64,000 bases of DNA. Origin: Ceratothoa steindachneri. Taxonomy: Eukaryota > Arthropoda > Malacostraca > Isopoda > Cymothoidae. Both the position numbers and the translations under genes were made by a program. The DNA lies in the NCBI GenBank assembly GCA_963969495.1, contig OZ018317.1:225228099-225292098 (forward strand), read 5' to 3'. Positions 23,920-34,606 of this stretch are shown here, in pieces. The notes beneath the pieces are model-generated. The model was not told the origin of the DNA. It was given only the letters and a program-made list of their open reading frames with translations, and did not search any database. Within the stretch, counting starts at the first letter, position 1, and each line of letters begins with the position of its first letter.

Positions 23920-25120
23920 TTCTTGAACCCATTTAGGGAACTGCAATTAATACCCGCTTCGGGTAGAGTATTTCCTTTATTGGAAACAAAATATTTACTG
24001 CATCCGAGTCAAACCTTGGCACGTGGTGGTTGCCATAGGTTACTTATCGTTCTGTAGATGTTCTTTTAAAAGGAATAGAAACCTTTTAACTTTTGTGCAA
24101 TTTGAATTTAAAAAGATTGGATCCATCCAAGATTTCTCAAATTTGGATTTAGAGGGATCGCACTCTTTAAGAATAAAAAAATAGAGGTTTAAAAATCCTT
24201 CAAAATCTAAAAAGAATTATTTTAAAGGGAATGAATCACTTTAAGGTTTGGAATTTTATATTTAAAGGCATGGATTCCCTTTAAATTTATATATTTAAAA
24301 GGCTCGACCCTTAAGACCAAAATTCCTTATTTTTAAAAAAATATTCGAATTTAAATGGTCGTATTTTCAAAAACTAATTTAAAAGAAACAAATTCTTTTA
24401 AAATAAAAAAGATAATAATTTCTCTTAACCCTGTCGTTTCCAACGGCCGTAAATTTAATGTTTAGAAACCTTTGAGGTTAACTTGCGTAGCGTATTTGTG
24501 CAGCTGATTTCCGCCTTGCCTTGTTGCCATAACAACCGCCGCATAGATCACTTCACCAGGTCGTATCTAAAGAGCGGCAACGGCTACCCCATTCTACCGC
24601 ACTTGAATTCTGAAATTTAAGTTATACCGGTGGCGCCTCAAGGTGTGTTATGATGACTTGCAAAAGACCACTCTTATGAATCAATTCTAAATTGCGGAGT
24701 TTATGCAAATGAAGAACAGAAGTGGTTCTGCCAGGACTGTAGTTTCCAAGTTGTGGCAGATAGACACTCAACATCACACTATGGAATTAAATTTCAGAGA
24801 AATTTACTAATAATATTGTCGTTCATTACAATAATATTCTGCCTTTCCTCGGCGATATTTTTAACACTTTCTGTTTCGCTGGCGATTAACGAGTGTTTGA
24901 GAATTGTGCCCATTAAAATGCTTCTGCATGGTAATCCCATAAAGAGGATTTTAATGGTTTGGAAAGACAAGCTAGGGGAGATTTGGCGTTATAAAGAGTT
25001 TTAAATAGCGATGCTGGGTGTTTGGTTTATAGAAAGATGGCATTTACCATTAACGGAAAGATCAGATCAGTCCCGGGCTTGTAGGTAGCATTGGTTGAAG
25101 TTCTCTTTTCTTTCTCACAG
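23920..25120. other. AT-rich region upstream of the FAMeT-like gene
   Basis: Contains degenerate TTTAAA-rich repeats at about 24100-24420. The missing first coding exon and promoter of the downstream gene may lie here or further upstream; no convincing ATG exon with a matching phase-1 donor could be picked. A GTG-initiated frame at 24753-25004 with two hydrophobic stretches is judged non-coding. Confidence 0.4.
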
Positions 25121-25410
25121 TTCACCACACACAAGACTGCGGGGAGAGTCACCATTATGAGTTCAGGTACATTCGGTCTCACAAGATTCAGTTCAGCGTG
25201 AAAGCCGAACGGGATGCCGCCCTTTGCCTCTCCCCGCACCACAGCAACGATGCTGACATGTACCAGATCTTCCTGGGAGGCTGGGGCGGTGTAGAGTCCG
25301 GGATACGAAAAGGTCAGGAAGAGGACGTGGTCCGAGTGTCCACCCCGGATATATTATGCCCGGACGAGTTCGCTTCCTTCTGGATTACGTACCGGAGAGG
25401 CGTGATCAAG
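25121..25410 (+). CDS. FAMeT-like exon a: N-terminal half of Methyltransf_FA domain
   Basis: The acceptor is a pyrimidine-rich tract ending TTTCTCACAG, the donor is AAG|gtgcgt. The reading phase takes the first two bases TT into a split codon, so one upstream coding exon is required. It encodes 96 full codons, from HHTQDCGESHHYEFRY to the WITYRRGVIK end. It is GC-richer than the flanking introns and free of stops in the predicted frame. Confidence 0.85.
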
Positions 25411-28400
25411 GTGCGTGAGAGCCTTTGTTAATGCCAATATCTTTTTATCTCTGGGGCCGCCACTCCATCCTTGTGGTGCCTATTCATTTTTAGTGGTGCC
25501 TAGCTCTGAGGATGGAAATTTTAGTTGGGGTCATTCTATGTTGGTGCAATTTTTGCTGGTGCCAACCTCTATTAGAGCATTCTATGTTGTATCAATTTCT
25601 GCTGGTGCATCTTTGCTTAGTATTATTCTATATTAGTACCAGTTTATTCTGGTACCAGTCTGTTAATCTAATTCTATGATGGTGCTAGTTTTTCTTAGTC
25701 TTAGAGCATACTAGTGCCAATTTCTGTCAGTGCCAAACTCGGTTTTTTATCAGTGCCAATTATGCCGGTTTCAAGGGTACTTCCTGTACAAATGTACTCA
25801 TACGCCTCCTTCCGTAGGTGGGCAAGAAGGGCAAGCGTAGCGCCTTCATGAGCTACGAGGCCCCGGACAAGATCGAGGACCTCCGATTCTATGGCTTCTG
25901 TACTTCTTATGGCATTGACGGCGAGTGGATCTTCCACGGTAAATGACTTCTCAACTTTAGTCCAGTAAAGTACTGGTCCTTGAATCTGAACTTTGGGTAC
26001 AAGGAGACAGGTACCCGGGTATGAGTGTGAACATTACCACAAACATACACTGTGGTACTAGGTCGGTACACCCACGTATCCAGCCTTTCATCCCCCTTTC
26101 CCCTTCCCAGATGAAAAAGAGGAGTCGTCCTCTAGTTCGTCCTCCGCCGTTTCCTCGTCCGACTCCGAGGCTGAGTATTTGGAATCTCTCGAACAGACAC
26201 GTAAGAAGTCGCCCTTGGCAAAGTGCCACTTTAAGGAGAATGGAATTAATGTCAATGCCACCAAATACTGACTTTCTTTGATCCAGTGCCACCATACATA
26301 GGCCTTAAGGGTAGTGCGGGTTGTGCTATTGCGATTGACATCTCTAAGAGTGTACTAGGGGGACAACATTCCTATCCAATTCCGCTAGGTTTAGAAATAG
26401 CTAAATATTCCCATTGAATTGGGACTTGGAGTACTTCTCGAGTACTGTGTACCCCCTTAATCTATGGGGAGTAGTTTAACTTAATAAATTTGATTCATTG
26501 ACTATTTTGGTGCGAGAACTTGGGAGTGTTGGGGAGAGGGTTTGCATCTCTGATCAGCCTCTTTTATTTCCATATAGACCACCATTCTGCCATTGAGCAC
26601 TCCCCCCCAAAGCAGAGTACCCTTAATGGGTACCACCATATTATCCCCATGCCGGAAAGTGTGGGTGCCACCCCTCTACTCCATTTCATCGGCCCCCAGG
26701 ATATACATTGTCACTCATTCGGAAACAACTCTTTTACCACAACTACTATAACAATCCATTGTCCAAAAACAAGAAAAATAAGTGCCACTTTTCAGGGAAC
26801 AATTCATGGCTACGAGAACTTTTAACTCAAAGAGCTTCAAGAACAAAAAAAATTGACACTCGTTTTAGAACAATTACTTTTCACTGCAACCACAACACTA
26901 TTGGCACTACAACAACAACAAAAATTCAGTGCCGCTAAAGAAATAACAATTTATTGCCACTGCAGGAGGAACAATTCGTTAATAGTTTCTCCAAATTATT
27001 GACATACTACAAGAACAATTCATTGTCACTACAAAAAGAACAGTTCGTTATCAATACTACAAGAACAATTCAGTGTCACTACAAAAAGAACAGTTCGTTA
27101 TTAATACTACAAGAACAATTCATTGTCACTACAAAAGAACAGTTCGTTATAAATACTAAAGAACTATGCATTGCCACTCTTAAAAGAGCGATTCCTAGGG
27201 AGAAGAACACAGAAAACCATCTTTTGTGACACAAAACTGATCCTTTATTTTACCTTTACAGCCATCATGTACAAGCGCCCCGCCCGCTGGGTCCCCGGTC
27301 ACGGGGGCTACATGCCCCACCACCCAGTCAGTGGAGGCGAGGGGCCCGAAGGCCCAGTGTACGTGGGTATGGCGAGGCACGAAGAGGGCCATATCCTGGG
27401 CATGGTGGTACCTGAGGAGGGCGTCTGCTACATCCCGTTCGACGGAGACGCCGTCGCCAAACACGAATACTACGTAAGAAGCACCGTTACAAAGAATGAC
27501 CGACAAATATGATGATAGATATGGATGCAGCGATAGACAGACAGAAAAATATAAAGAATGATAGATACAAATGAAATGATAGATATGAATGCAGCGATAG
27601 AGAGACAAGAAGATAGAGAGAATGACAGAGAAAAAGAATGAGAGAGATGGATGCAACGATAGATAGACAGGAAGAAAGAGAATTTCAGATAAATATAAGG
27701 ATACATATGCATAGGAGATAGACCTACAAATGGAATTAAGTGCAGATAAATAGAATGATAAATATAATAACAGGTGGAGTGACAGCTAATATGGCGAATG
27801 GATAAAGTGGAGGTGTTAATGAGACGTGATACTAGACAGAATGGCACATATTGAGAATGACAGACATAGTTGCAGATAGATTTTATGACATAATAGAGGG
27901 ACATATAGGATAGAGGGATAGAATACCATTACTATAATGAGAAAATGATAAAATAATATATTGATGAACTTACAGGTAAACAGAATTATAGACGGAAGTG
28001 TAGATAGCCATAATAGACGGCTGACAATTTGAGCCTTTCACTCTATTAGGCTACTGTACGCGTTTGACATGGAACCCCTCATTAACTGTAGACATGCATG
28101 AGACCCATTTGGGGCTAAACCTCGTACGTAGTTTTAGTTTGTATCTTAAAGTTGATTGTGTGTATTCCGAGTCCGTGTTTGTGCCCATTTTTTTTATTAT
28201 TCTTCGAGTTCATGCTCGTATATTAGGAAACATCGTGGCAAAATTCATATCTGCGTAGTCTGTGTTCTACTGCATCTTTATCTGGCTGGATCCATCATGA
28301 GTAGAATTATTGTTGGTATCTCTTGATCCAGCACTTCACATCTATGTTCGTATCTTAAATTAATGTTCATCGTCACATGTTTGTATCTATGGATCCACCT

Positions 28401-29344
28401 CAATTCTCTTCATGTTTCTAGCTCGGGATCAGCTGTGCATCGTGTCCTCAATCGCATATCTGGTTCCAATAAATAACCATGTATACGTTCGTATTTTCGG
28501 GACCACTACATCATGTATGTATCTATAGTGCGTTGGGTCTGTGTATGCATCTCTGAATTGACGACGGCACCTTTAGTTCGCGTTCGTATTTCTGGGTCCA
28601 TCATGCATTGTATCCATCTATTTCTCGGTTAATTCCTATATTCTTAACAGATCCTGGGGAATCCTGGCAAAGTGGAGCTGGTGTGGAAGGCCGGTAGCGC
28701 CGGAGCAGTCCCCCCAGGCGCCCTGGAGGGGGGTTTCACAGAGGACGGGGAGTCTTTGTTCATCGGGAGGGTGATGGTGGACGGCGTCGTGTCCTGTGGG
28801 AAGGTAGGTCCATCCTGCCTTTTACAAACCCCGCCCTTCCCGCATAGGGTGTTAGTGATTGAGAGTTGTTTTTTGCCTCCTTCTTCCCTTTTCCAGTTCA
28901 TTATACCCTCATTATTCATAAGGAATACCACCTCCCCGACAGTGACCTTTCTGTTGAAGGGGGGACCTGTCTTCGGGAGAGTTGCTCTCCGCCATTCGTA
29001 TGTACCATCACAAAAAACGAGATGCTCTCTTTGGTCTTATTAAATAAGTCATGGTGAAATGTGCCAATATGCTAAAAAATGTTAAAATAATTCATGATTT
29101 TTTTAGTTTGAAGTCCCCTCCAAAAAACATCAAATGTGGAGGAGGTTCATCTCTCTGAATGTTGGACCTCCCATTTAACGTGGGTTCCGAAACACGGTTC
29201 TCTAAAGTGGACTACAACTACTCTTTTTTACAGGTTCACCCAAGCCACGGGTCGTGTTATGTACCCTACAGTGGTGCTGAGCATGCTCATAGGGACTACG
29301 AAGTCCTCTGCGTGAAATCAATCCCTTGCAGACTCCGTCTGTAA
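25121..29344 (+). CDS. FAMeT-like protein (Methyltransf_FA + two DM9 repeats), split gene
   Basis: Six exons (25121-25410, 25818-25938, 26111-26200, 27262-27473, 28651-28803, 29234-29344) join in frame with GT donors and AG acceptors, giving 324 residues to a TAA stop. Residues 1-136 resemble the Methyltransf_FA domain of crustacean and insect farnesoic acid O-methyltransferase-like proteins (HYEFRY, FSVKAERDA, MYQIFLGGW, FYGFCTSYGIDGEW). Residues 137-166 are an acidic serine linker. The rest holds two DM9 (DUF3421) repeats. The first coding exon is missing: this part starts in phase 1. FAMeT was proposed to methylate farnesoic acid to the crustacean hormone methyl farnesoate, but that activity is disputed, so only the family is claimed. 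No frame break is visible; it looks functional. A possible poly(A) signal AATAAA lies at 29772. Confidence 0.85.
25440..25790. repeat. Intronic minisatellite (GGTGCC units)
   Basis: Degenerate units of about 36 bp with TCTATGTTGGTGC(C/A)A followed by TTTCTGCT, lying within the first resolved intron. No coding signal. Confidence 0.55.
25818..25938 (+). CDS. FAMeT-like exon b: C-terminal half of Methyltransf_FA domain
   Basis: 121 bp. Acceptor CCTTCCGTAG, donor ACG|gtaaat, phase 0 in and phase 1 out. Encodes VGKKGKRSAFMSYEAP, then the FYGFCTSYGIDGEWIF segment that closes the domain with the family's G-x-(W/F) pattern. Confidence 0.88.
26111..26200 (+). CDS. FAMeT-like exon c: acidic serine linker, symmetric cassette
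   Basis: 90 bp, phase 1 in and phase 1 out, with a strong acceptor (CCCTTTCCCCTTCCCAG) and donor CAC|gtaaga. Encodes DEKEESSSSSSS, then SSSDSEAEYLESLEQ. The S-D-S-E and S-x-x-E patterns are typical casein kinase 2 acceptors. Its length is a multiple of three and both phases match, so skipping it would leave exon b joined in frame to exon d. Confidence 0.8.
26950..27175. repeat. Intronic 50-bp tandem repeat
   Basis: About three close copies starting at 27011, 27061 and 27111, with AAGAACAATTCA, TGTCACTACAAAA and CAGTTCGTTAT. More diverged copies lie upstream from about 26700. An open frame crosses it, but it sits between two well-defined exons that join in frame without it. Confidence 0.75.
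27262..27473 (+). CDS. FAMeT-like exon d: first DM9 repeat
   Basis: 212 bp, acceptor TACCTTTACAG, donor TAC|gtaaga, phase 1 in and phase 0 out. Encodes MYKRPARWVPGHGGYMPHHP, then PVYVGMARHEEGHILG and GVCYIPFDGDAVAKHEYY. Trp at the start, the (Y/F)(V/I)G(R/M)A core and the CY(I/V)P end are the DM9 hallmarks. Confidence 0.88.
27500..27900. repeat. Intronic GATA-rich minisatellite
   Basis: Units of about 65 bp with ATAGATATGGATGCAGCGAT followed by AGACAGACAG recur at about 27513, 27578 and 27643, then decay into AGATAGA-rich sequence. Confidence 0.65.
28100..28610. repeat. GTTCGTA-type satellite, intronic block
   Basis: Degenerate units with ATGTTCGTATCT, ATGTTTGTATCTATGG and GGATCCA spacers, about 35-40 bp. 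It lies within the last large intron of the FAMeT-like gene. Confidence 0.5.
28651..28803 (+). CDS. FAMeT-like exon e: second DM9 repeat, first part
   Basis: 153 bp, phase 0 both ends, acceptor TATATTCTTAACAG, donor AAG|gtaggt. Encodes VELVWKAGSAGAVPPGALEG, then SLFIGRVMVDGVVSCGK. The W-x-x-G...(V)P-x-GA-x-x-GG pattern is typical of DM9. Confidence 0.88.
29234..29344 (+). CDS. FAMeT-like terminal exon f
   Basis: Acceptor CTTTTTTACAG. Encodes VHPSHGSCYVPYSGAEH, then YEVLC and a short basic end before TAA at 29342-29344. The CY-V-P-Y and YEVL motifs close the second DM9 repeat. Confidence 0.88.
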   Translation, partial: VHPSHGSCYVPYSGAEHAHRDYEVLCVKSIPCRLRL

Positions 29345-30020
29345 AGTTGATTTCAGTCCTTTGGACTTCCCAAGAAAGTAGCCGCTGAGGGAAGGTTCGG
29401 AAACCGGAATGTTTGTACTTCGACAAAGACGAGGAACTACAAGATGGCAGACTATAAATTTAGTCTTCCCTAGGAGTCTTTGTTTATATCTCCAATTGTT
29501 TGTGAGAAATCGTGGCATGAATATATTTTTCTTTATTCGTACCAAAAGTTTAAGTCTTTATTTCACATTTAAAAGAGTGACAGGTCAATGTCTCTAATTG
29601 TGGTATCGATTTTCTGAGTTATGGAATTAAAAGATTCGCTATCTGAAATTCTCTATTTTCCTTCTAAAGTTAAACTTATATTATGCTAATGTAACTTCCT
29701 TCAAAAATGATGGAAATGTTTAACTTTTTATTATTGTCGTTAACTTCAATTTTAGAACTTCATTTCTTATAAATAAAATTTACTTTTATATGGAATTATT
29801 TAGAAATAATAAACTATTTACGAGAGATTATGTAGTACTAAGAGTTAGCGATTAATTGGCTTTCAAAATTTCTCTCCTTCAAATGAAATTTCCATTTGAC
29901 AAGAAAAGTTGATTTTGCAAAAGTTAACAAAATAGAACTGCTCAATATTTATATTTAATAATAGATTTGCCATCAAATAAGAGCCCCCGTATAAACTTTA
30001 TTTGTAAATGTTTGATCACA
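29345..30020. other. 3' flank of the FAMeT-like gene
   Basis: Probable 3' UTR, AT-rich, with ATTAAA at about 29626 and AATAAA at 29772-29777 as candidate polyadenylation signals. No other gene is seen. Confidence 0.45.
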
Positions 30021-30022
30021 CG

Positions 30023-30024
<2 letters not shown>

Positions 30025-30104
<80 letters not shown>

Positions 30105-30109
30105 TATTA
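30025..30109. repeat. (TA)n array at PLE-A1 left end
   Basis: About 85 bp of TA with one AATATATATT irregularity. Joins directly to the inverted N-terminal fragment of PLE-A1. Confidence 0.95.
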
Positions 30110-30235
30110 TTGAAAGTGACTGCTAACTTATTGTTAATTGTTTTATTTTCGCGTCTCTCGATGATTTGTTTTATATTCCGCTTCTGGTCTTGGCTTAACA
30201 AAATAAGAAATGCAAAGAGTACAAGAAACATTCAA
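30108..30235 (-). mobile_element. PLE-A N-terminal fragment, inverted
   Basis: The minus strand encodes LSQDQKRNIKQIIER, then KTINNKLAVTFNN, after which the frame runs into TA. The segment at 31.47-31.60 kb encodes LSQDQKRNIRQIIER then KTINNKLA in the opposite orientation, so this is the left terminal inverted repeat of PLE-A1. Confidence 0.75.
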
Positions 30236-30239
30236 GAAC

Positions 30240-31020
30240 TGCTCTTCTCTTAACTATACAATCGAAAATTGCCCAAATAACCAACTCCCATTTATAGATA
30301 CTCTTTTACCACTAAACATAACGATAAAATAACTACCATTGTTTACGTAAACCAAACAAATCCAGGTCTGTGCATGAATGCAAAAAGCGAATGTCCCGAA
30401 CGTTACAAAAGAAAGGTAATAAATTCATACATCAACCGTGCGTTCACTCATTGCTCAACATGGAAAGATACACACGAAGGACTCGAGCTTCCTACACAAG
30501 TATTCGTAAACAATGGTTTCACAAACAGAGACATACATGCCGCTATTCGCCAAAAAATGGAAAGATGGTATATGTCACCTAAAGACAGTACCAATCAATA
30601 AGCAGAAAAGAACATCATTAAACTATCCTACAAGAACATCATGAGCACAGCCTACAAAACAGATGAAAGAGTTATAAAAGAAATCATAAACAGAGGATTT
30701 AAATCAACACAAAATGAGAATAATGTATCCCTCATAATTTACTACAATAACAAACACATCTCCAATCTCAGAATGAGAAACAACACAGGACCTCACCTAA
30801 CACCCAAGCAGAGAAGTCACCTGATATATGAATATACTTGTAAAATGGGAGACTGTGAACTACATCCTAATTCATATATCGGAATGACTAAAATAAGGCA
30901 AACACAAAGAATGCCCTATCACTTAAGCAACGGTGCCCCCAGGACACATACGTTGGAAAACATGGAAAACAACTGGACCGGAAGTCACTTGAAGAGAACA
31001 CCGAACTCTTAGCTCACGCC
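30240..31020 (+). pseudogene. PLE-A1: RT thumb region and GIY-YIG endonuclease
   Basis: Penelope-like retroelement C-terminal half in several frames. About 30365-30600 encodes CMNAKSECPERYKRKVI, then QVFVNNGFTN. About 30641-31012 encodes HLIYEYTCKMGDCELH and SYIGMTKI, which fit the GIY-YIG nuclease used by PLEs (two Cys, then YIG). After it the usual Arg-rich segment is altered. The RT palm is missing, so the element cannot be autonomous. Family is close to PLE-A2 (32.1-33.4 kb) and PLE-A3 (57.1-58.3 kb). Confidence 0.75.
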
Positions 31021-31050
31021 CCAAACCAGTGACAGTTACTTATATTAGAG

Positions 31051-31053
<3 letters not shown>

Positions 31054-31116
<63 letters not shown>
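31054..31116. repeat. (TA)n array within PLE-A1
   Basis: About 62 bp of TA just after the GIY-YIG segment, before the 3' terminal region of PLE-A1. Confidence 0.95.
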
Positions 31117-31119
<3 letters not shown>

Positions 31120-31377
31120 GATAAACAGCTTAAATTATATATTCAAACAAATGCAAAATTTATCTTGCCTTCCTCCCGTCCACTTGCTCCTAATAATAAT
31201 CCCTCCTCATCTTAATCCTGTGACCATTATAGAGTCCCAAACAATTGCATATATACCTTCACGTGTTTGAAAGAAATTCCATTTCCTATAAATATCTTCG
31301 TATAAATGTTAAAAAAACTAATCACATATATAAATATCTGTAACTTATTCCCTACTCACAACTGTTTAGCCTTTAAA

Positions 31378-31407
31378 AATGATATTTGTATATATAGAAA
31401 CGCGTCA
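31378..31407 (+). ncRNA. Hammerhead-like relic in PLE-A1 3' region
   Basis: Sequence TGATATTTGTATATATA then GAAAC then GCGTC has the order of a hammerhead core (TGA, stem II, GAAA, cleavage-like GTC). The CTGATGA box is incomplete and stem II is weak, so activity is unlikely. Confidence 0.3.
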
Positions 31408-31467
31408 GGTTAATAAAGAATTTCGTTATGCTTAGTGAACCAGTTTTCTGTCCTCGTGCATCACGAC

Positions 31468-31600
31468 TTTCTAATGAATTTGGCGGAATTTATGCACGGG
31501 TTAAGCCAAGATCAAAAGCGTAATATAAGACAAATCATTGAGAGACTCGAAAAGAAAACCATTAACAATAAGTTAGCATCGCCTTCATTAAAAGCTACTT
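31468..31600 (+). mobile_element. PLE-A N-terminal fragment, direct
   Basis: Begins MNLAEFMHGLSQDQKRNIRQ (ATG at 31474) and continues to KTINNKLA. It matches in reverse the 30.11-30.23 kb fragment. It lies 3' of the PLE-A1 body, as expected for the start of a second tandem copy, but is cut off at about 31600, where mariner-like sequence begins. Confidence 0.7.
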
Positions 31601-31880
31601 GGCCCATCCAAGGCTTGACTACACTCTCCAGCATCTTAATGCAAACGTCCCCATTTAGCGTGAGGTCCTGTGGGAAGACGCAAGGAGGCATAACGTGGCT
31701 CTCGTTGTATACCACGATCATAACCATCAAAGAGGCTGGAAATTTGCGGTCCATGACGGTAGGCACTTCTTCCTTATTCTCAATCTCGGCATACTTCCGG
31801 CTCACTTTGTAAATGAGGTTCCTCGAGTAGTTAAACATTTTCATAATCTCTTTCACGCTTTCCCAGGTGCGGAGGACCAC
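31600..31880 (-). pseudogene. Mariner-like transposase fragment
   Basis: On the minus strand the frame reads VKEIMKMFNYSRNLIYKVSR (helix-turn-helix-like, as in mariner-type N-termini) and then VMPPCVFPQ, LTLNGDVCIKMLE and VVKPWM, which resemble the catalytic-domain segment around PP-x-FF...V...VLE..VKPW of mariner/IS630 transposases. The two parts are closer than in a full protein, so an internal deletion is likely. The open frame then runs into antisense PLE sequence. Non-functional. Confidence 0.6.
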
Positions 31881-31948
31881 AGGTATGGCGTACCTTTATT
31901 GGATTTCAACTGGAATTCTAAAAAAATCCCACATGATACCTAAACTCA

Positions 31949-31950
<2 letters not shown>

Positions 31951-32043
<93 letters not shown>

Positions 32044-32049
32044 TATATA

Positions 32050-32050
<1 letters not shown>
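31951..32050. repeat. (TA)n array between mariner fragment and PLE-A2
   Basis: About 100 bp of TA. The right side joins to the PLE-A2 N-terminal fragment. Confidence 0.95.
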
Positions 32051-34060
<2,010 letters not shown>

Positions 34061-34063
34061 CAG

Positions 34064-34235
34064 GGAACTTCGTAGTCTGGCAACTCACGTATTCTACCTG
34101 TCCAGTCTTGGTAGCCCGGCCCATATCGTCGGGGACTTCTTAGCCTGGAGACTCACATATTCTACCTGTCCAGTCTTTGTAGCCCGTTCTCAATCCGGGG
34201 ACTTCGTAGCCTGGCGACTCACGTATCCTACCCCG
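34064..34235. repeat. Tandem repeat, ~67-bp unit
   Basis: Three units starting at about 34064, 34133 and 34199, each with GGGACTTCGTAGCCTGG then ACTCACGTATTCTACC. It lies 370 bp upstream of the L2-like coding region and could be its 5' UTR repeat; this is inference. Confidence 0.65.
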
Positions 34236-34606
34236 TTTTTCCCAAGTGTTTGTTATTCATACCTCGTCACCTCACTCGGGTAGGGGTAGGAGGCGGGGTG
34301 GAGGCATGTGGACGGGCCGCAGGAGGGTTCTTATTCCAACGGGTTTTCTCAGCAAGTCTTACCTCGGCTCCCGCTGGCCTTCGAGCTTGAAAAAAACGCG
34401 TCTCCAATTTCTTACTTGAGGTGAAATTGAATATACTCTCGTAGGGGAGATCTTGCAGTTTAAAACCGTTCAGTTTTTCATAGAGACGAGTTGCGAGGGG
34501 CTGTGGTTACGAGTTTGCCCCACGGTGCCGGGCCCGGATGTCTTTGTGGTTACCGTCCCGTGTCTCCACTGAGAGATAACGGGAGAGTGACTGTGGCAGG
34601 TCGTAC

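Noticed and set aside
24753..25004. Hydrophobic frame upstream of the FAMeT-like exons, considered as a first exon
   Set aside because: It starts with GTG, ends in a stop, and has no phase-1 donor leading into 25121. The family has no transmembrane start.
26580..26825. Possible extra FAMeT-like exon starting after CCATATAG (reads HHHSAIEHSP)
   Set aside because: Exons c and d already join in phase; no good phase-1 donor follows, and the sequence passes into a tandem repeat.
27195..27904. Minus-strand frames of 153 and 144 aa
   Set aside because: Antisense to FAMeT-like exon d and to a GATA-rich minisatellite; composition follows the repeat.
34064..34235. Possible promoter array of the L2-like LINE
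   Set aside because: Repeats are real but no evidence links them to transcription; kept only as a repeat feature.
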